A program made the translations under genes and the position numbers. A stretch of DNA of 64,000 bases from JBDIAG01 sp963835085 (GTDB lineage Bacteria > Actinomycetota > Actinomycetes > Actinomycetales > CAWJMD01). Below the pieces are notes generated by a model. The model did no database searches. It was not told where the DNA came from and saw only the letters and a list, made by a program, of their open reading frames with translations. The stretch lies in NCBI GenBank assembly GCA_963835085.1, contig CAWIED010000002.1:124001-188000 (forward strand), written 5' to 3'. This document shows, piece after piece, positions 1-9,165 of the stretch (within the stretch, counting starts at the first letter, position 1; each line of letters opens with the position of its first letter).

Positions 1-190
1 ACCTCTTCTACTGTGTGCCGGAAGTTCGCCAGCCTGTGCACTACGGTCTCGGGCAGCGGATGCGGCACCGGACGGGGCCGCGCATGCGGACCCTCGGAAC
101 GCGGCTGACCGGACATGACCAAACTCTACGGGCGGCTATGGGCGCAGCCTTGCCACAGGTCGGCGGGTCGGCGATCCGCCGGCCCTCGCT

Positions 191-297
191 CCATAGGGCC
201 CGCCGAGAAATAACCACTGCGTGTCGCTTCCTGGATCGGGCGCCTGACGGCCAGAAACCGACACTACCGTGCTTATTTCTCCGCGCGTCCCTAATGG
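191..297. repeat. Inverted-repeat element, family A copy 1
   Basis: Two imperfect arms of about 45 bp (191-234 and 251-297) face each other around a 16-bp loop. The arm core AAATAACCACTGCGTGTCG recurs in the same form in copy 2 at 39468-39634; positions 208-243 are identical to 39482-39517 over 36 bp. It lies in the 337 bp before the CCA-adding enzyme, which otherwise contains nothing I can call. It has no coding capacity, so it is either a MITE/REP-like element or a large hairpin in the leader of the next gene. Confidence 0.8.
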
Positions 298-337
298 ATT
301 CTCGCCCTCGACGGGGTCTCTGGCAGGCTGATGGGTT

Positions 338-1876
338 GTGACGTCAGCCTCCTCCTCGGTCGCCGCACTGCAGCAGCGCGCGGCCACCACCCTGCTCGCG
401 TACGCCCCCGTCCTGGAGCCGTTGGCCGCTCGGTTCATCGCCGCCGGGCACGAACTGGCCCTCGTGGGGGGGCCGGTGCGCGACGCTCTGCTGGGACGGC
501 TCGCGCCTAACCCGCAGGCTGAATCACGCAGCACCGATGTGGGCGCAAGGCTGGTTGGAGCCACCGCCGCGAGGGCTGAGATCGATCTCGACCTCACCAC
601 CGATGCCCGGCCCGGGCAGATCCTGGCCCTGGTAGACGGTTGGGCCGATACCCACTGGGACATCGGCCGCGAGTTCGGCACCATCGGCTGCCGCAAGGGG
701 GCCTTCACCCTCGAGATCACGACCTATCGCTCGGACGAGTACGACGGCACCACGCGCAAGCCGGTGGTCGCCTTCGGTGACACGCTGGACGGCGACCTGG
801 CCCGGCGTGACCTCACCGTCAACGCCATGGCGGTACGGCTGCCGAGCCTGACCTTCGTCGACCCACACGACGGCCTGGCCGACCTGGCCGGCGGTCTGCT
901 GCGAACCCCCATCGACCCGCGGATCTCCTTCGGTGACGATCCGCTCCGGATGATGCGGGTGGCTCGCTTCGTGAGCCAGCTCGGCTTCGAGGTGGAGCCG
1001 GCGACGCGAGCGGCCATGCGCGATCTGGCACCCCGGCTGGAGATCATCTCGGCCGAGCGGATCTCGGCCGAATTGACCAAGCTGATGCTCGGCGCCCACC
1101 CGCGAGCAGGGCTGGAAGTGCTGGTGAAGACCGGCCTGGCCGATCAGATGCTGCCCGAACTGTCCGCGCTCAAGCTCACGATCGATGAGCACCACCGGCA
1201 CAAGGACGTCTACGAGCACACCCTGACCGTGCTCGACCAGGCGATCGCCCTCGAACCCAGGCTTGGCGACGGCGGCAGGCCCGACCTGGTGCTGCGGCTC
1301 GCTGCCCTGCTGCACGACATCGGCAAGCCGGGGACCCGCCGGTTCGAACCCGGTGGCGGCGTCTCGTTCCATCACCACGAGGTGGTCGGAGCCAAGCTGA
1401 CGGCCAAGCGGCTCAGGGCGCTGCGCTTCGACAAGGAGACGATTCAGGCGGTGGCCCGCCTGGTGGAGCTGCACCTGCGCTTCCACGGCTACGGCACGGG
1501 CGGTTGGACGGATTCGGCCGTGCGCCGATACGTGAGCGACGCTGGACCGTTGCTGTCCCGGTTGCACCTGCTCACCCGGGCCGACTGCACCACGCGGAAC
1601 CGGCGCAAGGCCGAGCGGTTGGCCGCGGCTTACGACGATCTGGAGCAGCGGATCACCGAGCTGACCGAGCAGGAGGAGCTCAAGGCCATCAGGCCCGATC
1701 TCGACGGCACCCAGATCATGGCTCTCCTCGACATCCCGCCCAGCCGGGTGGTGGGGCGGGCCTACAAGCACCTGCTGGAGCTGCGGATGGAGCACGGTCC
1801 ACTCGGGCCGGAGCGTGCCGAGAGCGAGCTGCGTGCGTGGTGGGCCGAGCAGCCCGAGGCGCAAGCTAGCCAATAA
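338..1876 (+). CDS. pcnA: CCA tRNA nucleotidyltransferase (class II, with HD domain)
   Basis: This enzyme adds or repairs the 3' CCA end of tRNAs from CTP and ATP in the cytoplasm. The nucleotidyltransferase head shows GGPVRD (about residues 44-49) and the metal-binding DLDLTTDA segment (83-90). A central RNA-binding region follows, then an HD domain with LLHDIGKPG near residue 325. The 512-residue length is usual for the actinobacterial form, which carries an N-terminal extension and a C-terminal HD module. Translation starts at a GTG with no strong ribosome binding site, right after inverted-repeat family A copy 1. It converges on galE. The family call is secure. The label pcnA follows actinobacterial usage, and CCA addition rather than poly(A) addition is inferred. 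Confidence 0.93.
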   Translation: MTSASSSVAALQQRAATTLLAYAPVLEPLAARFIAAGHELALVGGPVRDALLGRLAPNPQAESRSTDVGARLVGATAARAEIDLDLTTDARPGQILALVDGWADTHWDIGREFGTIGCRKGAFTLEITTYRSDEYDGTTRKPVVAFGDTLDGDLARRDLTVNAMAVRLPSLTFVDPHDGLADLAGGLLRTPIDPRISFGDDPLRMMRVARFVSQLGFEVEPATRAAMRDLAPRLEIISAERISAELTKLMLGAHPRAGLEVLVKTGLADQMLPELSALKLTIDEHHRHKDVYEHTLTVLDQAIALEPRLGDGGRPDLVLRLAALLHDIGKPGTRRFEPGGGVSFHHHEVVGAKLTAKRLRALRFDKETIQAVARLVELHLRFHGYGTGGWTDSAVRRYVSDAGPLLSRLHLLTRADCTTRNRRKAERLAAAYDDLEQRITELTEQEELKAIRPDLDGTQIMALLDIPPSRVVGRAYKHLLELRMEHGPLGPERAESELRAWWAEQPEAQASQ

Positions 1877-1941
1877 CGGTTGATCGGCTGGCGACGGGTG
1901 ATCGGCTGGACTGACCCGGTTGGTCTCGGCCGCTGGCAGCC

Positions 1942-2961
1942 TTAGGCGTCGGGGTAGCCCTGCGGGTTGTTGGAGCGCCACCGCCACTCATCGGCACACA
2001 TCTCGGCGATGCCCCGCTGGGCGCGCCAGCCCAACTCGGCCTCGGCGCGGGACGGGTCTGCGTACGAGGTGGCGATGTCGCCGGGACGTCGATCGACGAT
2101 CTGGTAGGGCACGTCCTTGCCGGCGGCCTGTCCGAAGGCGCGTACCAGCTGCAGCACGCTGGTGGCCTGGCCGGTGCCCAGATTCCAGGTGCTCACCGGC
2201 TCGTCGCCGGTGGTGATCTTCTCCAGGGCGGCGAGGTGCCCGTCGGCCAGGTCGACCACGTGGATGTAGTCGCGCATGCCCGTGCCGTCGACCGTGTCGT
2301 AGTCGCCGCCGAAAACGTTGACGCGTTCCCGCAGGCCGACGGCCACCTGGGCCACGAACGGCAGGAGGTTGTTGGGAATGCCGGTGGGATCTTCGCCGAT
2401 CGTGCCGCTGGCGTGCGCACCTACCGGGTTGAAGTAACGCAGCAGGGCGATGCGCAGCGACGGATCGGCCACGGCCACGTCACGCAACACCTGCTCGATC
2501 ATCACCTTCGTCCAGCCGTAGGGGTTGGTGGCCGAGGTAGGTGAGTCTTCCGAGATCGGCACGACAGGCTCGGCGCCGTACACCGTGGCCGAGGAGGAGA
2601 AGACCAGGGCCTTCACGCCGTATTCGCGCATGGCCCGCAGCAGGGAGAACGTGGCGTCGAGGTTGTTCTCGTAGTACTCCAACGGCTTGGCCACGCTCTC
2701 GCCGACGGCCTTGAAGCCGGCGAAGTGAATCACCGCGTCGGGGCGGTGCCTGGCGAACACGGCTGCAGTGGCATCGGCGTCTACCAGGTCGACCTGCTCG
2801 AACGGCAGGCTCGTGCCGGTGAGCGCCTCCAGCCGGGGCAGGACGCTGGCCTTGGAGTTGGACAGGTCGTCGACGATGACCACCTCGTGCCCGGCACCCA
2901 CCAACTGCACGACGGTATGTGAGCCGATGAAGCCCATTCCTCCGGCGACCAGAACCTTCAC
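1942..2961 (-). CDS. galE: UDP-glucose 4-epimerase
   Basis: It interconverts UDP-glucose and UDP-galactose with bound NAD, serving galactose use and envelope glycans. The short-chain dehydrogenase fold is clear: Rossmann motif GGMGFIGS at the N-terminus, the SSSATVYG serine segment near residue 120, and the catalytic YxxxK (YGWTK) near residue 148. I chose the GTG at 2961 because GGAGGGGG sits five bases upstream and the protein then begins right before the Rossmann strand. A longer reading to 2985 adds eight Gly-rich residues with no support. Length 339 residues, normal for the family. It converges on the CCA-adding enzyme with 65 bp between. Confidence 0.93.
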   Translation of the reverse strand: MKVLVAGGMGFIGSHTVVQLVGAGHEVVIVDDLSNSKASVLPRLEALTGTSLPFEQVDLVDADATAAVFARHRPDAVIHFAGFKAVGESVAKPLEYYENNLDATFSLLRAMREYGVKALVFSSSATVYGAEPVVPISEDSPTSATNPYGWTKVMIEQVLRDVAVADPSLRIALLRYFNPVGAHASGTIGEDPTGIPNNLLPFVAQVAVGLRERVNVFGGDYDTVDGTGMRDYIHVVDLADGHLAALEKITTGDEPVSTWNLGTGQATSVLQLVRAFGQAAGKDVPYQIVDRRPGDIATSYADPSRAEAELGWRAQRGIAEMCADEWRWRSNNPQGYPDA

Positions 2962-3174
2962 ACTTCCCCCTCCGTGGCCCGCCACCCGGCGTGCCGTCTG
3001 CTGCTCGCTGCGCGCGGACCTTCGCTGTTTCCGTCACGTGTGCGTGTCAGTCTACGAAGCCTCCGCTGGCTCGGGATGCGTTTCCCACACCTGGCGTAGC
3101 CGTCCCGGGTTCAGGGCCCGCACCGGGTGCGACCGGACGCCACCCGCCGCAAGCCTGCTCAGGGCCGCGTCCGC

Positions 3175-4473
3175 TCAAGGCTGCACCGGCCGGGGTTGGC
3201 GCAGGGAGGCCACGGCCACCGCCACGATCAGGGCCGCGAGCCCCAGCTGCAGCCCGGGTGCATGCCCGCTTGCCGGCACGCTGAGCACGGCCACCACAGC
3301 GGCGACGATGAACGAGGCGTTGAAGATCATGTCGTACAACGAGAAAGCCCGGCCGAGAAAGCCCTCGTCGACGGTCAGTTGCAAAGTGGTGTCCACGGCC
3401 ACCTTCACTCCTTGCACAGCCAGCCCGAACGGGAGCGCCCCGAGCAGCAGCATGGTTCGCGACATGGCCAGCCCGTACAGCAGGTACACCAATGCCAGCA
3501 GGACGAGACAAGCCAGGGTGCTGCCGCGGAGGCCGAGCACGCGCACGCCGGTGGGCACCACGACGGCGGCCAGTCCAGCCCCGAGCCCGGCCAGGCCGGC
3601 CACGGAGGCAACCAGCGTCAATCCGTCATCGACACTGGAACCGAAGCTGTTGCGCGCCAGCAGGATCGTCGTGATCGTGAAGATGCCGAAGCCCACCCGG
3701 ATCGCAGCCGTGAGCACCATCGACCAGCGGGCCGGCCGGCGTTGCCAGAGGTGTCGAGCCCCGTGCGCCATGCCGACGGCCAGGTCGGCGGCTTGGGCGA
3801 GGATCGGGGTGCGGTGCGGGCCGCCGTCCGGGCCGAGTCGCTGGCGGGGCAACCGCGCGACCGCGGCCGCCGAGCAGAGATAGAGGCCTACCGTGAGCAG
3901 CATCGACAGCGCGCTCGCGTGGTCGTTGCCGCCGATCGCCCGCGTCAGGAGAAAGCCGGCGGCGCCTCCGGCCACGGTGGCCAACGTGCCCAGGGTGGGA
4001 GTGATGGAGTTGGCGAGCACGAGTTGTGCTGCTGAGACCACGTGCGGGGTGCCCGCCCCCAGGCCGGCCAGCACGAACCGATCGACGGACAGGCACGCCA
4101 GCACGAACACCAGCAGGACGGCGTTGACCATGCTCTGGTACACCAGCGCGGCTACCACTAGCACCAGCGTGGCCCGGATGGCGTTGGCCACCAACAGCAC
4201 CTGACGGCGGTACCACCGGTCGAGCAGGACGCCGGCGAAGGGGCCGATGAGTGTGTACGGCAGCAGACTGGCGCTCAGGGCCCAGGCCACGCCTGCTGGT
4301 GTGGTCTGGCGTTGCGGACTGAAGAACACCATGCCTGCCAGTCCTACCTGGAAGACACCATCCCCGAGTTGGGCGAAAAGGCGGGTTGCCAGCAGTCGCC
4401 GGTAGTTGCGCGTGCGAATCAGCGCGCCTATACCTGCCCACCCGGCGCTCACCAGGTCAGCGTAGTGGTGCAT
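3175..4473 (-). CDS. MFS transporter
   Basis: This is an integral membrane protein of the major facilitator superfamily, with about 12 hydrophobic segments and a loop motif LLDRWYRRQV after the second helix that resembles MFS motif A. Substrate is unknown; low-similarity drug-efflux-type MFS proteins look like this. I start it at ATG 4473 (MHHYADLV). An in-frame ATG at 4557 would add 28 hydrophilic residues that do not resemble a transporter; neither start has a good ribosome binding site. It stands alone, downstream of the hairpin repeat at 4579-4615, which would lie in its leader. Confidence 0.8.
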   Translation of the reverse strand: MHHYADLVSAGWAGIGALIRTRNYRRLLATRLFAQLGDGVFQVGLAGMVFFSPQRQTTPAGVAWALSASLLPYTLIGPFAGVLLDRWYRRQVLLVANAIRATLVLVVAALVYQSMVNAVLLVFVLACLSVDRFVLAGLGAGTPHVVSAAQLVLANSITPTLGTLATVAGGAAGFLLTRAIGGNDHASALSMLLTVGLYLCSAAAVARLPRQRLGPDGGPHRTPILAQAADLAVGMAHGARHLWQRRPARWSMVLTAAIRVGFGIFTITTILLARNSFGSSVDDGLTLVASVAGLAGLGAGLAAVVVPTGVRVLGLRGSTLACLVLLALVYLLYGLAMSRTMLLLGALPFGLAVQGVKVAVDTTLQLTVDEGFLGRAFSLYDMIFNASFIVAAVVAVLSVPASGHAPGLQLGLAALIVAVAVASLRQPRPVQP

Positions 4474-4578
4474 TTCGGGAGCGAGGTGAGGGCTGCTCGG
4501 CGCACGGCGGCGGGGAAGGCAGTTGCTGTTGGGGGTTTGGGCGAGTTGGCGCCCCATGTAGAGGGTGCGCCTCGGGCG

Positions 4579-4615
4579 CTATGTCGATGCCCCGCGGGAC
4601 GGGGCATCGACATAG
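4579..4615. repeat. Perfect 16-bp hairpin, family B copy 1
   Basis: CTATGTCGATGCCCCG (4579-4594), a 5-nt loop, then its exact reverse complement (4600-4615). A near copy with the same loop size lies at 35590-35630. There is no T-tract, and it is upstream rather than downstream of the flanking transporter gene, so it is better read as a dispersed palindromic repeat than as an ordinary terminator. Confidence 0.8.
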
Positions 4616-4766
4616 TCGCCCCACGACGACCCCCACCCCCTTGCGTCGGCCCAAAGCGAGCGGCGACGGAAAGGCGCCTTCATCCGAAATGATCGCCAGG
4701 GCAAGGGGCAATTCGTTCGGTTCTGGCGGGCCTGCCGACCCCTAGCAGGCCGGCCCGCGTCGGTGA

Positions 4767-5309
4767 TCAGGCAGCCGTGAGCCTGGTGTCGAGCAACTGA
4801 GCCAGCACTCCGGCCAATTCTGCCCGCACGGCATCATCGGTCAGCCGTCCATCGGCGAAGGCCGCGTGGGCAGAAGCGATGCCGACGGTGTCTGTGAGCG
4901 GCTTGGCGCCGGCGACGGTGAGGATCCGCAGCGCGTGCTCGCGGGCGGAAGCGCCGCCTCGCGGAGACATGGACGCCGACAGAACCGCCACGGACTTGCC
5001 CGCGATGGCCGCGGCCTGCCGCGGCCGGGAGACCCAGTCGATCGCGTTCTTCAGCACCGAGCTCAGCGAGCCGTTGTACTCGGGCGTCACCACGATGAGC
5101 GCGTCGGCCGCCGCCACGGCCTTGCGCAGCCGGACAACCCCTGCGGGCGGCTGCTCCACGTCGAGTTCCTCGGAGTAGAACGGCAGATCCGCGAGCCCGT
5201 CGTAGACGGTGACCGTTGCCGAGTCGGCCAGGTGCTGCACCGCCTCCGCAGCGAATTGAGCGTTGAGCGAGCCGGCGCGCAGGCTGCCGACCAAGACAAG
5301 GATGTTCAT
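4767..5309 (-). CDS. NAD(P)H-dependent FMN reductase family protein
   Basis: A flavodoxin-fold reductase that binds FMN and takes electrons from NADPH or NADH. The N-terminal phosphate-binding loop GSLRAGSLNAQF (residues 7-18) and the TPEYNGSLSSVLKNAIDW segment, which contacts the flavin ring, are both present. Length 180 residues fits the family (SsuE/chromate or azo-reductase relatives). The ATG at 5309 is preceded by GAGGAAC; a longer reading to 5372 would run across the hairpin at 5335-5365. Physiological acceptor is not deducible. It lies downstream of ino1 on the same strand but is separated from it by a strong hairpin. Confidence 0.85.
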   Translation of the reverse strand: MNILVLVGSLRAGSLNAQFAAEAVQHLADSATVTVYDGLADLPFYSEELDVEQPPAGVVRLRKAVAAADALIVVTPEYNGSLSSVLKNAIDWVSRPRQAAAIAGKSVAVLSASMSPRGGASAREHALRILTVAGAKPLTDTVGIASAHAAFADGRLTDDAVRAELAGVLAQLLDTRLTAA

Positions 5310-5334
5310 CAGTTCCTCACCGAAGCGTTGGGGT

Positions 5335-5365
5335 GTCCTGGCCGGTGCTGGGCACCGGCCAGGAC
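5335..5365 (-). terminator. Strong hairpin after ino1
   Basis: A perfect 14-bp stem GTCCTGGCCGGTGC with a 3-nt loop lies 63 bp beyond the ino1 stop and just before the FMN reductase start. GC-rich stems without a U-tract are common actinobacterial terminators. It could also attenuate read-through into the reductase. Confidence 0.65.
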
Positions 5366-5428
5366 CCATCAATGCCTGGTGGCCGACGAAAATTCCCGGT
5401 GGAAAATTCCGGTTGATGAGGCGCCTGG

Positions 5429-6517
5429 TCAGGCGTCCCCGCGGATGAAGGCCTCCACCTGCTCACGTGCGATGTCGTCGGGGAGCTGCTTGGGCGGCGA
5501 CTTCATGAAGTACGCGGCCGGCGCGGTGATCGGCCCGGCCAGGCCGCGGTCAAGGGCGATCTTGGCGCAGCGCAGGGCGTCGATGATCACGCCGGCGGAG
5601 TTGGGTGAGTCCCACACCTCGAGCTTGTACTCCAGGCTGATCGGCACGTCGCCGAACGCGCGACCCTCCAGTCGCACGAAGGCCCACTTGCGGTCGTCGA
5701 GCCATTCCACGTAGTCGCTCGGGCCGATGTGGACGTTGCGGGGAGCGAGCTCTCCGTGCACGTTCGACGTGACGGCCCGGGTCTTGGAGATCTTCTTCGA
5801 CTCCAGCCGCGAGCGCTCCAGCATGTTCTTGAAGTCCATGTTGCCGCCGACGTTGAGCTGGTACGTGCGATCGACGGTGACGCCGCGGTCTTCGAAGAGC
5901 TTGGCCAGCACGCGGTGGGTGATGGTGGCGCCCACCTGCGACTTGATGTCGTCGCCGACGATCGGCAGGCCGGCTTCGCGGAACTTCTCCGCCCACTCCG
6001 GGGTGCCCGCGATGAACACCGGCAGCGCGTTGACAAAGCCGCATCCGGCATCGATCGCGCACTGGGCATAGAACTTCGCCGCGTCCTCCGAACCGACGGG
6101 CAGGTAGCAGACCACCACGTCGGCGCGGGCATCCTTGAGGGCCTGGACGACGTCGACGGCCGGGTCGTCTGATTCGGTGATCGTGTCGGAGTAGTACAGG
6201 CCGAGGCCGTCCAGGGTGTGCCCGCGTTGCACGGTCACACCGGTGTTGGCGACGTCACAGATCTTGATGGTGTTGTTCTCGCTGGCGCCGATGGCATCGG
6301 CCAGGTCGAGCCCGACCTTCTTGGCGTCGACGTCGAACGCAGCCACGAATTCCACGTCGCGCACGTGGTAGTCGCCGAGCTGCACGTGCATGAGGCCCGG
6401 GACGGTCTGGGTGGGGTCGGCATCGGCGTAGTAGGTCACGCCCTGCACGAGGGACGAGGCGCAGTTACCCACGCCGACAATGGCGGTACGAACAGTAGGC
6501 ATGCGGACATTAGACAC
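5429..6517 (-). CDS. ino1: Inositol-3-phosphate synthase
   Basis: It converts glucose 6-phosphate to 1D-myo-inositol 3-phosphate with NAD as internal cofactor. That is the first step toward phosphatidylinositol, its mannosides and mycothiol in actinobacteria. The N-terminal Rossmann motif is AIVGVGNCASSLVQG, and the family segments VGDDIKSQVGATITHR and LNVGGNMDFKNML are intact. Length 362 residues matches the short actinobacterial form. The start is a GTG at 6517, with an alternative ATG five codons in. It is divergent from the PBP gene across about 295 bp, and this pairing is conserved in mycobacteria. Confidence 0.95.
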   Translation of the reverse strand: MSNVRMPTVRTAIVGVGNCASSLVQGVTYYADADPTQTVPGLMHVQLGDYHVRDVEFVAAFDVDAKKVGLDLADAIGASENNTIKICDVANTGVTVQRGHTLDGLGLYYSDTITESDDPAVDVVQALKDARADVVVCYLPVGSEDAAKFYAQCAIDAGCGFVNALPVFIAGTPEWAEKFREAGLPIVGDDIKSQVGATITHRVLAKLFEDRGVTVDRTYQLNVGGNMDFKNMLERSRLESKKISKTRAVTSNVHGELAPRNVHIGPSDYVEWLDDRKWAFVRLEGRAFGDVPISLEYKLEVWDSPNSAGVIIDALRCAKIALDRGLAGPITAPAAYFMKSPPKQLPDDIAREQVEAFIRGDA

Positions 6518-6812
6518 TACTTGTCACAGATCCAAAACATCGTTCGCTGTATGTCCTGTGGAAATTTTGTGCGCTCGGCCACGTTTGTCCGGCAGGTCGC
6601 ACGCCGGTCTGGCCCTTCGATCCGCCGTCCGATTCCCCCGTTCGGGCAACGGTCGGGCAGCGCGGAACAGGCGATGTCGGCGTCCACGCATACCCTGGTT
6701 GGCAGTACCCGAAGGTGACGCAGGGTGAGGGACTCGATCGGCGCGCTGGCGAAAGCCGCGTAGGCCGGTCTGAACCCGCCCGGCGCTCCTCCCTGCGACC
6801 CGAAAGACTCCT

Positions 6813-9164
6813 GTGCCGAACCGCTCCACACCGCCCGCCAGTGGCTCTTCTGGCAAAGGCTCCGGCCGGCACGCAGCGCGCCGGGCAGCCATGCCCGGCG
6901 CCACCACTGTGCCCACCCGCCCTCCACGGCGTCGGCAGCTGATCGACTATCCGCGTTCCGACCGTTCCGGCGCTGCACGCTTCGTGCCCAGGCTCCGGCA
7001 GGTGCTCGGTCTCGTCGGGTTGGCGATCCTTGCCGTCGTCGCGCTCTCCGGAATCGCGTACGCGACGGTCTCGGTGCCCTCGCCCAATCAGTTCGCGAGT
7101 GCGCAGACCACGATCGTGTACTACGCAGACGGCAAGACCGAGCTGGGTCGCTTCGCGGCCCAGAACCGCGTGGTCGTGGCGGCCGATGCCATCCCCGAGT
7201 CGATGAAGCAGGCCACAGTGGCGGCCGAAGACCGCACCTTCTACGAGAACCGGGGGGTCTCGCCCAAGGGCATCGCACGGGCGTTCTGGTCGAATCTGCA
7301 GGGCGATTCGACGCAAGGCGGCTCCACCATCACCCAGCAGTATGTGAAGAACTACTACCTCAGCTCCGACCGCACTTACGTGCGGAAGGCTAAGGAAGCG
7401 GTGCTCTCGCTGAAGATCGACCAGCAGCAGTCCAAAGACGAGATCCTGACCAACTATCTCAACACGATCTATTTCGGGCGCGGTGCCTATGGCATCGAGA
7501 CGGCGGCGCAGGCGTATTTCGGCAAGCCCGCCAAGGATCTGACCCCGCAGGAGAGCGCGCTGCTGGCCGGCATCATCCCCAATCCCACCAACTGGGACCC
7601 GGCGGTCAACCCCGCCAAGGCCAAGGCCCGCTTTGACTACGTGACTGACGAGCTGGTGCGCACGGGGGTGATCACCCAGGCCGAGCGCCGGTCCTGGACG
7701 ATGCCTGACGCGCCCAAGAAGGACACGAACAAGAACGTCTACGCGGGCCCTAACGGCTACATCCTGGCTCAGGTGCGCAGCGAGCTGCTCGCCGCGAAGC
7801 TGACGGATCAAGACATCGACAGCGGTGGCCTGCGCATCGTCACCACCGTCGACAAGAACTCTCAGGACGCGGCCGTCGCCATGATGAACGACCCGAGTGT
7901 CTACCCCACGAAGGGCCGGCCCGCGACCCTGCGGGCGGCACTGGTGTCGATCGATCCGCAGAGCGGCGCCGTCGTGGCCATGTACGGCGGCGACGACTAC
8001 CTCAAACGTCAGCAGAACAACGCCACCCAGGCCATCGCGCAGGCGGGCTCCACCTTCAAGCCGTTCGCGTTGGTGACCGGGCTGGAGAACGGTGTGGGGC
8101 TGCGGTCGACGTTCAACGGCCAGTCGGGCATCAGGTTCAAGGGCACGAGCAAGCCGATCCAGAACTTCGGCGGGGCCTCGTACGGCACCATCAACCTGCT
8201 CACCGCCACGGCTAACTCCGTCAACACCGTCTATGTCGGTCTCAATCAGAAGGTTGGTCCGGCTAAGACGGAAGAGACCGCCATCCGGGCCGGATTGCCC
8301 AAGAACACGGCCGGCCTCAACGACTACCTGGGCAACGTGCTCGGTTCGGCCGCGCCGCATCCGATCGACATGGCCAACGCCTACGCCACGTTCGCCGCGC
8401 AGGGAGTGCGGCACACGCCGCATATCGTGGCCAGCGCCACCAAGGTGGGTGCTGACAGCCCTGTCTACACCGGCCCCACCGACGGCACCCGAGTGTTCCC
8501 CGAAGACGTCATGGCCGACACCACGTACGCCCTGCGCGGGGTGGTGCAACGCGGATCGGGCCAACCGGCCTCGGCGCTCGGCCGCCCGGCCGCGGGCAAG
8601 ACCGGTACGTCGTCTGACAACATGTCTGCCTGGTTCGTCGGCTACACCCCGCAGCTCACCACGGCGGTTGCGTTGTTCAATACCGACACTGCAGGCAACG
8701 CCATCCCGATCCCCGGATTCGGGGGCCGCAGCGAGATCACCGGCGGCTCGTTCCCGGTTCGGATGTGGACGGAATACATGCGCGACGCACTGAAGGGCAA
8801 GCCGCAGGCGAGCTTCCCCAGCCCTGCCTGGGTCGGCAGGGCCACGGGTCCGGCGGCGTCGAAGCCCACCGGTACGTCCACGCGCACGCGGGCGCCCGCC
8901 ACCCGCACGCGGCCGGCCACCCCCAGACCGTCGGATACGCCTACCGAGCCCCTGCCCACGCAGACCCAGACCGCGCCGGCGACTCCGGCGCCCGCGATCC
9001 CGAGCGTCGGCAGCACGCAGAGCGATCCGAATGGGAATGCCAACGGCAACGGAAACGGCAACGCCGACGGAACCGGCAATGCCCCTCCGAACCGCGTCAT
9101 CCCGCCGAACGGCAACGCGAACGAGGGTGCGGCAGTGGGTGCGGGCACGGGAGGCAACGGTTGA
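6813..9164 (+). CDS. ponA: Class A penicillin-binding protein (transglycosylase/transpeptidase)
   Basis: A bifunctional peptidoglycan synthase. After a basic cytoplasmic tail and one membrane anchor (about residues 64-86), the GT51 domain shows EDRTFYENRGVSPKG (near 135) and QGGSTITQQ (near 168). The transpeptidase shows the serine motif STFK (near 412), SVN (near 469) and KTGT (near 595). The last 110 residues are Thr/Pro-rich, then Asn/Gly-rich, as in actinobacterial PonA proteins. Start is a GTG at 6813; an internal ATG 26 codons later is possible. It is followed one base later by the GT87-like membrane gene, so the two are probably co-transcribed. Confidence 0.93.
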   Translation: MPNRSTPPASGSSGKGSGRHAARRAAMPGATTVPTRPPRRRQLIDYPRSDRSGAARFVPRLRQVLGLVGLAILAVVALSGIAYATVSVPSPNQFASAQTTIVYYADGKTELGRFAAQNRVVVAADAIPESMKQATVAAEDRTFYENRGVSPKGIARAFWSNLQGDSTQGGSTITQQYVKNYYLSSDRTYVRKAKEAVLSLKIDQQQSKDEILTNYLNTIYFGRGAYGIETAAQAYFGKPAKDLTPQESALLAGIIPNPTNWDPAVNPAKAKARFDYVTDELVRTGVITQAERRSWTMPDAPKKDTNKNVYAGPNGYILAQVRSELLAAKLTDQDIDSGGLRIVTTVDKNSQDAAVAMMNDPSVYPTKGRPATLRAALVSIDPQSGAVVAMYGGDDYLKRQQNNATQAIAQAGSTFKPFALVTGLENGVGLRSTFNGQSGIRFKGTSKPIQNFGGASYGTINLLTATANSVNTVYVGLNQKVGPAKTEETAIRAGLPKNTAGLNDYLGNVLGSAAPHPIDMANAYATFAAQGVRHTPHIVASATKVGADSPVYTGPTDGTRVFPEDVMADTTYALRGVVQRGSGQPASALGRPAAGKTGTSSDNMSAWFVGYTPQLTTAVALFNTDTAGNAIPIPGFGGRSEITGGSFPVRMWTEYMRDALKGKPQASFPSPAWVGRATGPAASKPTGTSTRTRAPATRTRPATPRPSDTPTEPLPTQTQTAPATPAPAIPSVGSTQSDPNGNANGNGNGNADGTGNAPPNRVIPPNGNANEGAAVGAGTGGNG

Positions 9165-9165
9165 G

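Noticed and set aside
524..1987. A 487-codon open frame opposite the CCA-adding enzyme
   Set aside because: Same GC-driven antisense effect; the amino-acid composition is Gln/His/Gly-rich and the plus strand has all family motifs.
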